Part shown: one piece after another, positions 22,498 to 34,900 of the stretch
How the letters are laid out: every line of letters begins with the position of its first letter
How positions within the stretch are numbered: position 1 is the stretch's first letter
NCBI GenBank assembly: GCA_020137815.1
Contig: CM035354.1
Coordinates: 124,001-188,000 of the forward strand
Length of the DNA stretch: 64,000 nucleotides
Origin: Hormiphora californensis
Lineage: Eukaryota > Ctenophora > Tentaculata > Cydippida > Pleurobrachiidae
Direction of reading: 5' to 3'
The notes under the pieces: model-generated
What the model saw: the letters and a program-made list of their open reading frames with translations, nothing else
What the model was told of the DNA's origin: nothing
Databases searched by the model: none
Made by a program: the position numbers and the translations under genes

Positions 22498-23939
22498 GCA
22501 CGGTGCCCCTGAAGGAAGTTCCACCTCGACCGAGTCCCCCAGCAAAACGAACGGTTGTGTGACCTAAAGGGGACCTCTGGGAACTACGGAGGACCGTGGG
22601 GGAAAAGATTTAAAAGTAGCCTAAAAAATTAAAACGATAGAAAGATAGCTATCGTTTTTTCACTTTGAAAATACGACATTTCTTTAACAAAATCCTTGAT
22701 CAGGAAGATGCAATTAGTGTCTCCCACCTATTTTTTGACGTAGAATCGAATGCCGTTGAAGTCAAATCTCTAAAATGTTAGAAAAATGGTGAAAATCGCG
22801 TTTTTAGGTGTTTTTTGGTGAAAAAATCGTTCAAACTGGTACTAGATGATGAGATAGAGTCCCAAAAGTATGACAAATCGCTTTTTTGGGACCTTTTCGC
22901 CCTAGAAACAGATTTTTATGAAAATCTAGTTCAGCGCCTATTCTCTGTATACTTTCAAAGAAGGTGAATATTGCTCTAATTTAGCCAATTTTGAAGAAAA
23001 GTCATCCAAAACAGTACTAGATGATGAGATAGTGGCCCAAAAATATAACTAATCGATTTTTTGGGTCTTTTCCGTCCTAGAAACAAATTTGCATGGCGGT
23101 CGGATGATAAGTTTCCTCTCGGTAGGCCTCTGAAGTAGGTGGAAATAGCCAAAATATAGCGATTGCGGCAAATGAATGTGAATAAACGTTTACCAAACCC
23201 ACTTCATCATCATGTATGGCTCTTGCATAGTCCAGTAGCCCAGAGATAGGTCAAACATGATGCTAAAGTGGGTTTGGTCAACGTTTATTCACATTCATTT
23301 GCCGCAATCGCTATATTTTGGCTATTTCCACCTAGTGCAAATTTGTTTCTAGGACGGAAAAGACCCAAAAAATCGATTAGTTATATTTTTGGGCCACTAT
23401 CTCATCATCTAGTACTGTTTTGGATGACTTTTCTTCAAAATTGGCTAAATTAGAGCAATATTCACCTTCTTTGAAAGTATACAGAGAATAGGCGCTGAAC
23501 TAGATTTTCATAAAAATCTGTTTCTAGGGCGAAGAGGTCCCAAAAAAGCGATTTGTCATACTTTTGGGACTCTATCTCATCATCTAGTACCAGTTTGAAC
23601 GCTTTTTTCACCAAAAAACACCTAAAAACGCGATTTTCACCATTTTTCTAACATTTTAGAGATTTGACTTCAACGGCATTCGATTCTACGTCAAAAAATA
23701 GGTGGGAGACACTTGCATCTTCCTGATCAAGGATTTTGTTAAAGAAATGTCGTATTTTCAAAGTGAAAAAAACGATAGCTATCTTTCTATCGTTTTAATT
23801 TTTTAGGCTACTTTTAAATCTTTTCCCCCACGGTCCTCCGTAGTTCCCAGAGGTCCCCTTTAGGTCACACAACCGTTCGTTTTGCTGGGGGACTCGGTCG
23901 AGGTGGAACTTCCTTCAGGGGCACCGTGCAAGATTGGGG
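22498..23939. mobile_element. foldback element 2, 1.44-kb palindrome
   Basis: The left end GCACGGTGCCCCTGAAGGAA is matched by its complement at the right end. Arms of about 670 bp run inwards with very few differences to a spacer of about 90 bp around 23170-23260. Internal landmarks such as AAAACGATAGAAAGATAGCT recur as complements. No transposase is seen. It is better conserved between arms than foldback 1 and shares no obvious sequence with it. It lies about 0.5 kb past the 3' end of the Dbl-type RhoGEF gene. Confidence 0.9.
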
Positions 23940-24425
23940 CCAATACACACATTGAGAGATATTGAACAGTAAAAGAGAGAATGAGAGAGAGAAACGAATG
24001 GAATGCGATTATTTTGTCTCTTGATGAGAGAGATAACATTGAAAAGTGTTGCAGATGTGTTCCCCTCTCTGTTATTGACAGAACTGTGTGTTTACACACA
24101 TTTTCATTACTTGGAAATTTACACGCATGTTATGAAAATGAAGAGAAACGCGTGAAAAAGGGCACTGGTCTGATAAATAGCGAGCAGGGTGTTAAATCCC
24201 CCAGCTCGCAGTTATCGAGTGCGCGTAAAATGTTCAAAAGACTGATAAATCAGCTATCGGGTTTCATACGATGTTGAAAACGCCACTGGCGTCGCCAGTA
24301 CCCTTAAGTACAATTACAATCAACTTTATTAAAGACAGGTTTTTTAGGAGTAATAAAAAGCAATGTTTTACAAAAAAGTTTTACAAAAGTATACAAATCA
24401 AATACATATTAAGCAAATGTAATTG

Positions 24426-27400
24426 TCAAAACAGCAGCTCCTTCAGTGCAAAGAGCCAGCTCATGTAGGCATCATCGTTTGCAAAACCTAGCACCATCTT
24501 ACCGCACTTTCCTGATTTCCCCTTATCCGCCTGGTCTAGTTTAAACAGGGTGACTTCAAGTCTAGTTTTATCTCCTGTGGCAACTGAGAAGTTGCAGAGT
24601 GATGTTGTATTGCAACAACTCGGTGTCTTGATTGTGCTAAGGTGAAGGCTCTCCCTGAACAGATATGCCCTGGTGGGCTGATCACACCACGTGACTTCAC
24701 CATACAAAACGAGAGAAGTGGGGTTACCACTGGGGGGTTGATCTTCCTCCGCTAAATGGAGCAATCCGTTAATCCTGAGGAGGGTGTTTCGGCTGTGCAG
24801 GACCGCTTGGCTGACTACGGGCACCTCAAACACCCGCCATGTCCCCTCCAGCATGTCCTCAAAGAACAGCTTGTATTGGCAAAGTCGCTGCATAGGCTTA
24901 TTCCGGTAGGAGACGGCCGGCAGACGATCCCCGAGATCTTCCTGAATCTTTTTGAAATAGTCTTCTGATAATATTGATTCCAATCGGGATTGCATTAGAA
25001 TGAAGTCACCATACACTTTCAACCGTGGGCTAAACTCTGAGAATAGTTGGGCCAGTTTAAGAACCGATGAGTGGTCTTCCATAAGTTTGGCGCTGATTTC
25101 TAAAATCCCCTCCAGAGCCTCGAATGCGAAAATGAGACACGATCTCAAAGATCCATCGTGAGGTGTGTAATCTTGATCTTTTAGGGCAGCCCCAATCAGC
25201 CTATCTTTTAGGTGGTGAAGGGATGAGACGTATCCAGCTTCTGTCTCTTTAAACTCGCTCAGCACGTGAGTGAGCCGGGATGAAGCCTTGTCTCGATTGT
25301 GGTGCCTACAAATCGCAGCCTCAACCAAAAGAACCTGAGAACGTTTTTCCTCCGCCTGCGAAACCATGTCTTCAACATTTCTCAGATAGTCCGTAATGGT
25401 CGGGGTGAGCGGGCGAAATGATGGCCTTCGCTGGTCACTTCCCCTTCGTAATCCAATGTTGCTATTTATCCTGGTCCGTGAATCCACATTACTACGAGTC
25501 AGCGCTGCAAAGCTCTTCAACAGTTCCTCCAAGATTCGCTCAGATCCATCACCGGCTTGAGACTTGTAAAGTTGTAACGCGGACACATCACAGATCTCTT
25601 GTACCTCAAACGGTTCTGGGCTAAGTGATAAGCAGAGAATGGTGATCTTTTCCAGGGATGCAAGAGTTTCAACTGAACCCTCTGCTTCCTTAAATCGAGC
25701 CATGCTGTTGTCTAGGGACCGCCGGAATATCTCCACTTCATGGTTAATGAGAGAGGATAACTGCTGAGTAGCTGACACCAGGTCAGTCACGAGGCGAGTT
25801 ATGCACGTTTCCACACCCTGGACAGACCCAAGTAGTGATTCTGTGCCCATGGACTCACAAGTGCTCAAGTAGTGTTGGATGACCTGGCACGGGGCGAATG
25901 TTAGCCTCCTCCTGATCTTACTGTCCTTCCTGACTAGGTCCACTAGCCGGGAGGTCCGGGATATGTCATCGAGTGACAAGAGCGACTGAAACTCACGAAC
26001 CCATGACAGAATGTCATACTGGGTGTTCAAAACAAACTCCAGCCCCACTACTTTTTCATTGCTCTTCACCAATTCAGAAAAGTCCTTGGCTATGCGTGTT
26101 TCTAGAGCTGAAACCGCAACCTCGGCAGGACCTCTCCGCTCAATCGGTAGGGCGTCTCTCCGTTTTTCGATTTCCTGGAAGGAAATTTTAATAGCCTGGA
26201 GCATTTGGTAGGCCTCTTTTCTTCGTTCATCAGCTTCAGAGCTATCGGGTGTAAGCTCTGTCATCTTGGTCTCCAACTCAACCAGTCGATCTTCCAAAGA
26301 TTTGCAATCTCGATTAAGTTCGTTCCAGTTCCATTGAAGCTCTAGAGACCGTTCCATGACCAATTCGAGTTCCGAATAGTTCAGATCCAATTCTGCGATT
26401 GCCCTCATAAGACTCTTAGTGGCCATAACGAGGACTCTATCACAGAGTAAATCACTCGACAGGAGTTTCATTAGCTCTTCCCCTTTCATAACCAGCGATG
26501 TGTTAATAGGACGAATTGAGCCGGCCTGATCCAAGTATCGCTGTCGGGCAGTCTCCAGTGAGGGATGACAGTTCTCTTCGTCCACACGTGCTGCCTGAAA
26601 TTAACGAGTATCTTTCATTTCTGCACGGGTGAGTTATACAACTCTCATCACATTAATATTTATTTTACGATTAATGCTTCTTACCTCTTTTACAAAGCCT
26701 TTCAGCATTATTGGCTGAGCCTGAAGATGTCTATAAAAATGCCGACACTCGTTCCAGAATCCCTCAAACTTTAGTCTTCTCTCGTACCATCTGTCCATGC
26801 TGTTTGATGGGATATCCCCGCCCATCTGAGAGGGAACACACCGGGGCCCTCCCAAAACCTCCGCTAAGTTCTCGCTCGTGCAGTGGTCAACTTCGGAGAA
26901 TACCTGCTCGTCTGAGAATGGGGGGGGGGTTCTGATAAAGTTAGTGCCAATGGAGGCCGCGGTATAGGGGGTGACAAAGCAGGTAACAAACGACTTCAGA
27001 AGATCTCTGGTATGATATACATAAATTGTAAACCTTGATTACTATACGGTCTTGCCTCTCCTCTGTTTTCAAAAAAATCCCCAAGCCAAACTTCTTACCG
27101 ATTGATAGCATTGAAAGGATGTCAGATGATTTTTTCACAGTAGTCGGAACCTCCTTTTCCCACACGACTAAGAGTTTCAGATTGTAGTGTCTGTAGGCTC
27201 GGAATAGTTCAACAAGCTGTGCATGTATTCCACCACACCAGCTGGAATCCACCATCTCACATAAAACAACCCTTGAGTGGGAAATCATCAATTTTATTTG
27301 TTTTTTTACACATGACAGACGCCTATAATACATGAGCATAATTAACTTATAGGGATTATCAGGGGAGAAAATGCAAATTGTTTGTCATTAAGGGTAAACA

Positions 27401-28317
27401 TCCTAGATAATAGTATACCTGAGATCTTGAAGACACTCCAACCCAAAGGTAGCACCATGCTCGAAAAAGTTTCCCACCACCGCATCCATAACATAATGAA
27501 CAGCCAGTTCATCGTCAGGTCGGACTGGGTTGTACAGAAACAGGAGATCAAATCCGCCACTATCGAACACACCTGGAGAAATATTTCTAGGGTAGACATG
27601 ACCTTCTTCGACCCTCCCTCCCCGTGCCCAAAAGGTTCAGAACAAAACAATGCAAGATAGACACTGGTAGTTGACTAGGTTTTACAAATAAAGGCTGCCG
27701 ACACACATGATGCTCTTCAGTCTTCAAAGTGCAACCCTATTCTCGACGTAGAAAGTTATGAACAATACAAGCAAGACTTGTTGAGTAACGTGGAAGTAAG
27801 GGGGAAGAGTTTCCCCCTTACTCAACAAAGCAAAACCTCTGCAATGACCAACCTGGATAGATAATGTTTCCGGTCAGAATTTGGTTGGATAGCTCCACGC
27901 CATGCTCTACGTGAAACAAGTTCGGTAGTACCGGTTCAGCTATAAAATACGCAGTTGTTGGTATAATTATATGTGAGAGGTTGGAAAAGAGATGGGAAAT
28001 GCGCTATTTTTTCGCATGGCAATTCAAGCAGGTTGTGGTTATGACCACAACAAGCTCTCTTACCCAGGATATCATAATTCATAACATCAGGAAATACTGG
28101 TCCCTGATTGGCTGATAACTAGTCACGTGACCTAAATAAAGAGCTCTGATTGGTTGTTTACTCACTTACCCAGGATATCATAATTCATGACATTCACTTC
28201 ATCGATAACACTCCACGATCTGGACAAATCTGCTTTACTCGCTGAACTTCTGCTCGCTGACGTTTCCCCGCTTACAGTCCGCTTTATCATTCTTAACAAA
28301 GACTTCTTTTTCGGCAT
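24426..28317 (-). CDS. Dbl-family RhoGEF with Sec14-like, spectrin-like, DH and PH domains
   Basis: Exchange factor that would load GTP onto Rho-type GTPases at membranes. Minus-strand exons: 28317-28170, 27572-27419, 27322-27099, 26911-26685 and 26594-24426. All phases match, giving 973 residues. Residues 1-49 are basic (MPKKKSLLRMIKRT). Residues 50-200 resemble a CRAL-TRIO/Sec14 fold (FDLLFLYNPV, ending ENLAEVLGGP). Residues 220-640 are helical and Glu/Lys/Leu-rich, spectrin-repeat-like. DH is at about 690-860: LSEFKETEAGYVSSLHHLKD and KPMQRLCQYKLFFEDML, the signature helix. PH is at about 864-973 and ends YMSWLFALKELL with the usual Trp. The order fits the MCF2/MCF2L/PLEKHG4 group. I do not choose among them. 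The start is the first ATG giving a basic N-terminus; ATGs upstream at 28347 and 28341 are in frame. The first donor is duplicated by a repeat insertion in intron 1. Confidence 0.88.
28059..28193. repeat. inserted 76-bp CCAAT/E-box repeat with a 28-bp target duplication
   Basis: The core at 28087-28162 matches the element core at 20547-20622. It is flanked by direct copies of CTTACCCAGGATATCATAAT and the next few bases (about 28059-28087 and 28165-28193). These copies include the 3' end of exon 1 of the RhoGEF gene and its donor CTGG|GTAAG, so the insertion created a second donor 104 bp downstream in intron 1. Confidence 0.8.
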
Positions 28318-28548
28318 GGCGTGTGCAGCAATATAATACATATACACAACAGATCTTTATAGGACAGTGAAGTAAGGCAGGGAAGCATGAGGAGATATAT
28401 AGGATGCATATAACAATCTCACTTTGTAATATGACGCGTTATAACCTGGGCTACTGCTCAAGGTCAGAGTTATGAGTTTCGGGAAAGTGCACTTTTTATT
28501 TCAGGACGAAAAAACACATTATGGTGCTATTGTAGCCGCAGCTCACAG

Positions 28549-28645
28549 ACCCCTGTCTGGCGCCGCAGATCCGGGACCCCATCTAAGCACACTGTCATGC
28601 ACCCAATGTGAGAATGAAATCGGGTTCTGGCGCCGCCAGACAGAC
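28549..28645. repeat. inverted repeat, CTGTCTGGCG family
   Basis: CTGTCTGGCGCCGC at the left pairs with GCGCCGCCAGACAG at the right across about 65 bp. Related sites: 30824-30878, 41157-41177 (a perfect 21-bp palindrome) and 41284-41330. Confidence 0.65.
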
Positions 28646-29132
28646 AGACAGACACACACAATGGAACCTACCTTTTAAAGGCCTCTGAAGAACTCATATC
28701 CACTTTCAAGTCTCATACATGGGATATTTTAAGTTCAATAGATATCGACAAACATTCCATGAAACATGTGTTGCGTCCAAAATACAGTTGTATTACTTCG
28801 TTGTGACAAACAAAAGACGAAATGTTTCCCCATGTTTACGTTTTACACAAAATGTATGACAAATGAAAACAAGCTGATTGTACCAAATACCACGGATAAT
28901 TACCTACAACCGGCCGTGCAATGTAGATCAGTATACACGTGCAATAAAAACAAAGTATAAAACTAAAAATATGATTTCTGTGTGTCCCACACCGACCTTT
29001 GCTCCACCCTCTCTCACATGACATCACCGAATCAGACCATGTACATTTAGTCCATCAAGTGGGACTTCTCTCTTTTTAGAGAAAAGGAACAACCCAAACA
29101 ACACCAATAATATATTAATTGTCCCCTTCTCT

Positions 29133-31123
29133 TCACGGAGCAGAAGTAGGAGAAGAACTGAGACTGATTTCGGCAGCGGCTTTAGCTTCGCTGTAATTGT
29201 GAATGATCGTTGAGGCCCCAATTATCGAGCAGCCAATGGCAAGGAACAATACCTGAAAGAATTGGGAAGCCAATTACCCACTTGTTTGATTTGTTTCAAA
29301 TGAAAGGCATTGGAAATACCTATGTACTCATGACTCGATCTACCGAACCCTCAGTCCTCACAGAGCGTGGTGTAAACCACACAACTTATGTCTCATTATA
29401 CCTTAAGAACTAGGTCTTTGTTATTCCTCATTTCGTCGAATATCATTTCAGCAAAGGTAATGTAAAGGAAGAAACCGGTGCTTAGCCCTTGAATTATTCC
29501 TGAAATGATAACACTTCATGAATTCTCGTCTTTGAATAGTTTAGCCAAATTTGCTACCATTGTAGTTGACAATATATGTGCAACCATGCAACTGAACTGT
29601 CAGAGCATTGGCCTGACCCTATTCTGACTTGTTGAGTCAACAAATTCTGACCCTATTCTGACCCTATTCTCATTTCGCGGAGCGCACGAGAACTGTCATG
29701 GTCAGAGCATGATTGGCTTGGCAACAACTGGATAGGAATTGTACCTGAAACGAGGGCAACAGTAACAGCATCCAGAGATGCCATTCCTTCCAGAATCCCA
29801 ATAGCTACGGCGATTCCTATCGGTGTACCGATACAAAACACACTCATGTGAATAACTATGCCTCTACGGGAAAACGGGGGGGGGGGGGGGGGGGTTAACA
29901 AGAATTCCCTGTCTGAAGGTGTTTGTATGTCTAAATCATTAAAGCATGCTAGGGACCAAGTAGGGACCGTGTGGGATGAATCCTGTTATATTAAGGGGTT
30001 TGGTTAATGCGGAGAAGACACGAAGAAAAAAAAAGAAGAAAAAAAAGGGGTTTGGACACTTAACATACTTGATTTGCTGTTCGGCTTCAATTAATCGAGC
30101 TCCTACAGCAAATGCGACCACACATTTGTGTATAAGAATGGCTCCTGCTAGCTGCATAAAAACACTCGACCTTGCTTCCACACCTATGGCAAGGCCTTCA
30201 AAGATGGAGTGGATGAGGAGTGCGAATATTAGTACTCCAACTCCTTTCCTTATCTGCGTGGAAAGTTAAGTTAACCAGCCAATTTTATCAAAAGTCAATG
30301 AATCAAAGATAGCAATACGCTGTGATTTGTGAAGTTACCCCCACACTGACAGTAAACTAACCTGTTCTGAATCGGTTGGGCTTTTCGGTGATTTAACTAC
30401 ATTACCATTAGTTTTAATACCGTCATCTTCATCATCATCTGTAGGACACGCCTGAACACATCCCTTTTCAGAATTAGCTTGATGATGCATTTTCATGTTT
30501 TTTGTCAGACACGGCTCGTGGTTCGAGCATTAGTTTGGATTCCATGATATAAAAAGAATTGAAAAGCTGTTTGTCTTTTTAGTTGCTATAATACCTCGTG
30601 ATGATGAGAATGCCCATGACCGTGTGTGACTGCTTCAACCAACAGAATTAGTATAAAACCAACACACTCCAAAATCTCAGCCAGTGGCAAGGCCTTTAAG
30701 AATTCATTTTCTGTACTTCTTTTCCATATATTAAGCTCCATCGCCACCTAAAAGTATGATCAGTATAATTTAATTATTGACTGTTCATACTCTGTCGCGC
30801 ATAAACATGATAAAAGTTAAAACTCTGTCTGGTGGTGCGAACCCAATCTGAGCGCACTGCCATCAAAATGGCAGACAGTTTTAAATACCCACCTCGGGTA
30901 CTAGGTGCATGAAGCACGTCCCAAAGAATACACCCCCTCCAAAACAGCTGGCTATGCTGGTGAACCGAGCCGTGTTCTTCATCTTTTTGAACCGAATTGG
31001 CAGGAGTCCAAACAGGAAGGGCACCACAAACATGATCGCCATTCCACCACATTTCACCCAGATTGAATGTTTGCTAGTCTCCGAGAGATTGTCCTCATCA
31101 TGTTTAGTGTTGTTGAATATCAT
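29133..31123 (-). CDS. SLC39A: ZIP family zinc transporter
   Basis: Moves zinc or related divalent metals into the cytosol. Minus-strand exons: 31123-30893, 30747-30595, 30514-30362, 30253-30069, 29863-29745, 29499-29402 and 29252-29133, giving 352 residues with matching phases. Eight membrane segments can be placed. TM1 holds GGMAIMFVVPFLFG and TM2 ASCFGGGVFFGTCFMHLVPE. A His-rich cytosolic loop follows TM3 (THGHGHSHHH) and then an acidic stretch DDDEDDG. TM4 carries the signature LIHSIFEGLAIG, TM5 AILIHKCVVAFAVG, TM7 GIIQGLSTGFFLYITFAEM and TM8 the C-terminal helix. Size and motifs fit the SLC39A1/2/3 subfamily. A splice-acceptor-like CTTGTCTAG lies one base before the ATG. Exon 3's acceptor (CCACGAG) is weak and is my least certain border. 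Confidence 0.93.
29597..29725 (-). repeat. TCAGGCCAATGCTCTGAC-type dispersed repeat, expanded copy
   Basis: Inverse orientation: TGTCAGAGCATTGGCCTGAC, then CCTATTCTGA repeated, then a CGCGGAGCGCACGAGAA hairpin part and a second, mutated box. It sits in intron 5 of the ZIP gene. Related copies: 37925, 39614, 40881. Confidence 0.65.
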
Positions 31124-31983
31124 ACTAGACAAGAATGAAATATAATCAAGGTTAGATCTACTCTAACTAAGGTTATCTACACTGTATTTTAAATAATCTG
31201 TTGGAGATCAACTAGAACTGATCATATTGTACGATGGTAAACGTCAATATACGTCAATAAACGAAAAGATTTTAAGACGGAGTGAAAGATAGAGAACCTA
31301 AGATTAATTAAAAATTCTTTAACAATGTATCACGTACAAAAGAGTAGTTATTATACACAGCCATGCATCTATTGCACTCATGTACGTGGTGTGTGTTAGT
31401 AAAACAAGCAAGAACGTTGCACTGTACAACGTCAACAAATTACAAAGAAGGAGCAGATATACACACACTCGCTAACCATGACCAAAAATCCGTGGCCCAC
31501 TCTGTACAAGTGCAAGTGGTTGTTTACTGTACCATGAGAAGGAACAGCTATACATAAAAGTGTGTGTGTGTATGATTTTGTAATGTATTCTAACACCTAG
31601 TACCATGAGCCATGTGGTGGCCACACGAGGTTAAACAATAATAATAATAATAATAATAATAATATTCCGCGCTTATATACCGCCCATACCCGACGGAAAC
31701 ATGTCAAAATATTGGCGATGTTCCGACGAGTCATCAGAGCGGTATATCCTAGAGTAAAAATATCGCACACGAACAATTCTGGTTGAAAAAGACAATATAT
31801 GGAAAACCAAATTAACTGGACTTATCAAACTGAGGGAATAACTGGTCCCATAAACCTGTAGATATAATTTTAAACACGCTATACTCACACCTGCTCAAAA
31901 AAGGATACCAGATAGTGATTTAATAACATGACTAGAGAGAGGATGAGACTGATTGCCCGCAGACCCCACAACTACAACAAACA

Positions 31984-34900
31984 TTACAACTCAGCCATGG
32001 GTTCCCCATCACCCACTCCAAATGCACCAACGAAGAGATGTGTTTTCAGGCGAGCTTTAAAGGTATCAACGTTGGGGATCGACCTTAACTCGAGGGGTAG
32101 CTCATTCCAAATAGCAGGCAGAAATACTGATAGTCTCCTACGTCTCAATTTAGAATTGGCTTTGATACTGGTCATCTTGGGGTGTTTTAATCTGTAAGGA
32201 TCAATAACACTAGTCATCCTTGTTGTCCTGGAGACTCCCCAGCTTTTATCAAGAGGAACCATTTCCTGGAGGTAACCTGGTGCCGTTCCATAGACTATCT
32301 TATAAGCGATTAGACAGGCTTTGAAGTCCAGTCTGTAGGAGATGGGTAAAATATGACACTGCCTGAAGTATTCCGAGTAATCCTCTTGATGCCCATGGAT
32401 GTTGAATATAAAGCGTACACAGGAGTTTAGTGTTTTCTGGAGCCCACCAAGAACTCGGGCCGGAAGTCCACAGTACAGAATATTACTGTAATCAATCCTC
32501 GATATAATCAATTGTTTCACCAACATTATCTTCGTTTGAATATCAAAACATCTGTGTAACTGCCAAAGATTCCGTAGTATCAGCCCACACTGTTTCCTCA
32601 CATTGTTAACCTGTCGTTCAAGATTTAGGTTGTGGTCCAAGAGTATTCCCAAGGTTTTCCCATCTGCTCCACTACATTCACTGGGGAAGATTTCCGTTCC
32701 TCCAAAGTTGATAACTGGATCGAAAGAGATTTTACTCAAAGAACTGCGCTTTCCAAGCAGGATGAATTCCGTTTTGGCCTCATTACACTTCAACCACTGC
32801 CCCACCATCCACCGCTTCACCTTCGCCAGACACTCCTCAATATCCACCTTCGTCCTAGACCAGCCAGTAGAATCCGTAGGAACCAGACTCACATAGAGCT
32901 GGGAGTCGTCTGCATATAACTTTATCCGGAGTCCATATGGTTCCACAATATCTTGCACAGCTTCAATGTAAAGTAGAAACAAAATAGGACCAAGAAGAGA
33001 CCCCTGGGGCACTCCACAGAGTAAGGCCAGGGTATCCGAGAGACAATCACCAACCGAGACTCTAAAAGATCTGGAACTCAGGTAGCTCTTAAACCATTGA
33101 AGAGGATCACCATCCACTCCAAACCGTTTCTGCAACACCTCCAACAACTTTTCATGATCCACCGTATCAAATGCGGCACTCATGTCCAAACAGATCAGAG
33201 CAACAACATTTCCTTTATCCATCTCACCTAATACATCATCAAACATGCTGGCTAACAGAGTTTCGCAACTGTGACCAGCACGATAACCGGATTGATGCTT
33301 GCCCAGAAGTGAATTGCTTTCAAGGTACTCATTCAGCTGCGTGAGCACCACCTTTTCTAGGAGCTTAGAAAGGAATGGGATATTTGAGACAGGACGATAG
33401 TTACTGAGAGCTTCCCTATCTCCGTACAGATTCTTGATGGTAGGAAACACGATAGCTTTCTGGAGAGATTCCGCAACTGTAGACTGATGTAGAGATTGGT
33501 TTACCATCGATGTTAATACCGGAGCAAGATCCCTAATGCACTCCTTTACTACCCAAGTGGGCAACGGATCAAGGTCACAATGTTTGCTTGACATAGACTT
33601 CACCACCTTAACAAGTTCCTCCTCCGACATCTCTTTGAATTCCTTCCATGTTGAATGACAGGCTTTTCCGGGTTCCTCAAAGTCGCCAGCTTGCTTCTGC
33701 TCCTCATTGACTTGGGTTCGAATTTTTTCCACTTTGGAACTAAAGAACTGGGAGAAATCATCTGCCAAGTTCTTGGTGTTTGTTGTTTCAGGAAGAATTG
33801 TTTCAGCTTTTCCAAGGAGTTTCTGGAGCTTACTTTGCAATTTCTTTGGGTCACCTTTGGCAGCAACCAAGTCCTCTTTAATGAAAAGTGACCTCTTTTC
33901 CCTATCCATCTTTCCATACAGTTTCTTCAGGTCATTAAATCTCCGTTTCGCATCCACAGTTCCAAGTTTCCGCCAACACCGTTCTGCATTCCTCCTCTCT
34001 CGAAGTAATCCTCTAAGTTCCTCATCCCTCCATGGCTTAAACTTTTTACCAGTCCTCACCCGTTTCCTCGGTACTCGCTTCTCCACTATACCTTCCAGCC
34101 AACGATAGAAATTCACCACGCCCTCCTCTGGATCCCTACCTCCTTCAAAATCTGCCTTCCGCAAGTCCTCTTTAAATCCTTCCAAATCCACTGACTTGTA
34201 ATCCATGTATTCTCGATGCACTGATTTCTTCAGACAGGAGTTCGACAGGTCAGGTCTCACTTGAATCCCAAACTGTACTAGGAAGTGATCTGATGTAGTA
34301 CCATTAGGAAATATGGAATATGTCACCTAGAGAAGTTTCTCTTGTAGTTATCACCAAGTCCAAGGTTCCTCCCAGCTGGTGAGTAGGCAACATTGGTACT
34401 CTTTGTTGAAGATCAAATGAATCCAGCAGCTCCAAAAGTTTCCTTGCATAGAAGTTATTATCATCTTGCACCTGGAAGTTTAGGTCACCAGCGATGATCG
34501 GAGTACCTTGCTTCATAACAAGCTCGGAAAGGTAGTCACCAAACTCCGACAGGAAAGTTGCTTCTGTAAGTCTCGACCTCGGTGTGTACGGAGGACGATA
34601 GACATTACAGATTCTCTTCGGTTGATCTCTGTCACTGATCAGAACCTCTTGTACTTGAAAAGACTTATACTTGGTCTTCACTGGACACTGCCGAAGAACT
34701 ATGCCATCTCGAAAAAGTATTCCGATTCCTCCACCTCCTCTGTCTCCTCTGGGGCATGAGAAAATGTCCCATCCATTATCTCTGATTTCTTGAAGTTTTC
34801 CAGTGTCCGTTGATTTCAAAAATGTCTCCTGTATAAGACAAATACAGTCGGACCCCGATTTAGTGGCATCCTCGGGGGAAAGAAATCCTGCCACTAAATC

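Noticed and set aside
29653-29901. ZIP exon continuing to an in-frame stop after ALVSG
   Set aside because: The donor CAG|GTACAA followed by the in-phase exon at 29499 restores the ZIP motif GIIQGLSTG, so the read-through tail is intronic repeat.
32603-34108. Several 90-130 codon plus-strand frames
   Set aside because: Shadows of the LINE B reverse transcriptase on the minus strand.
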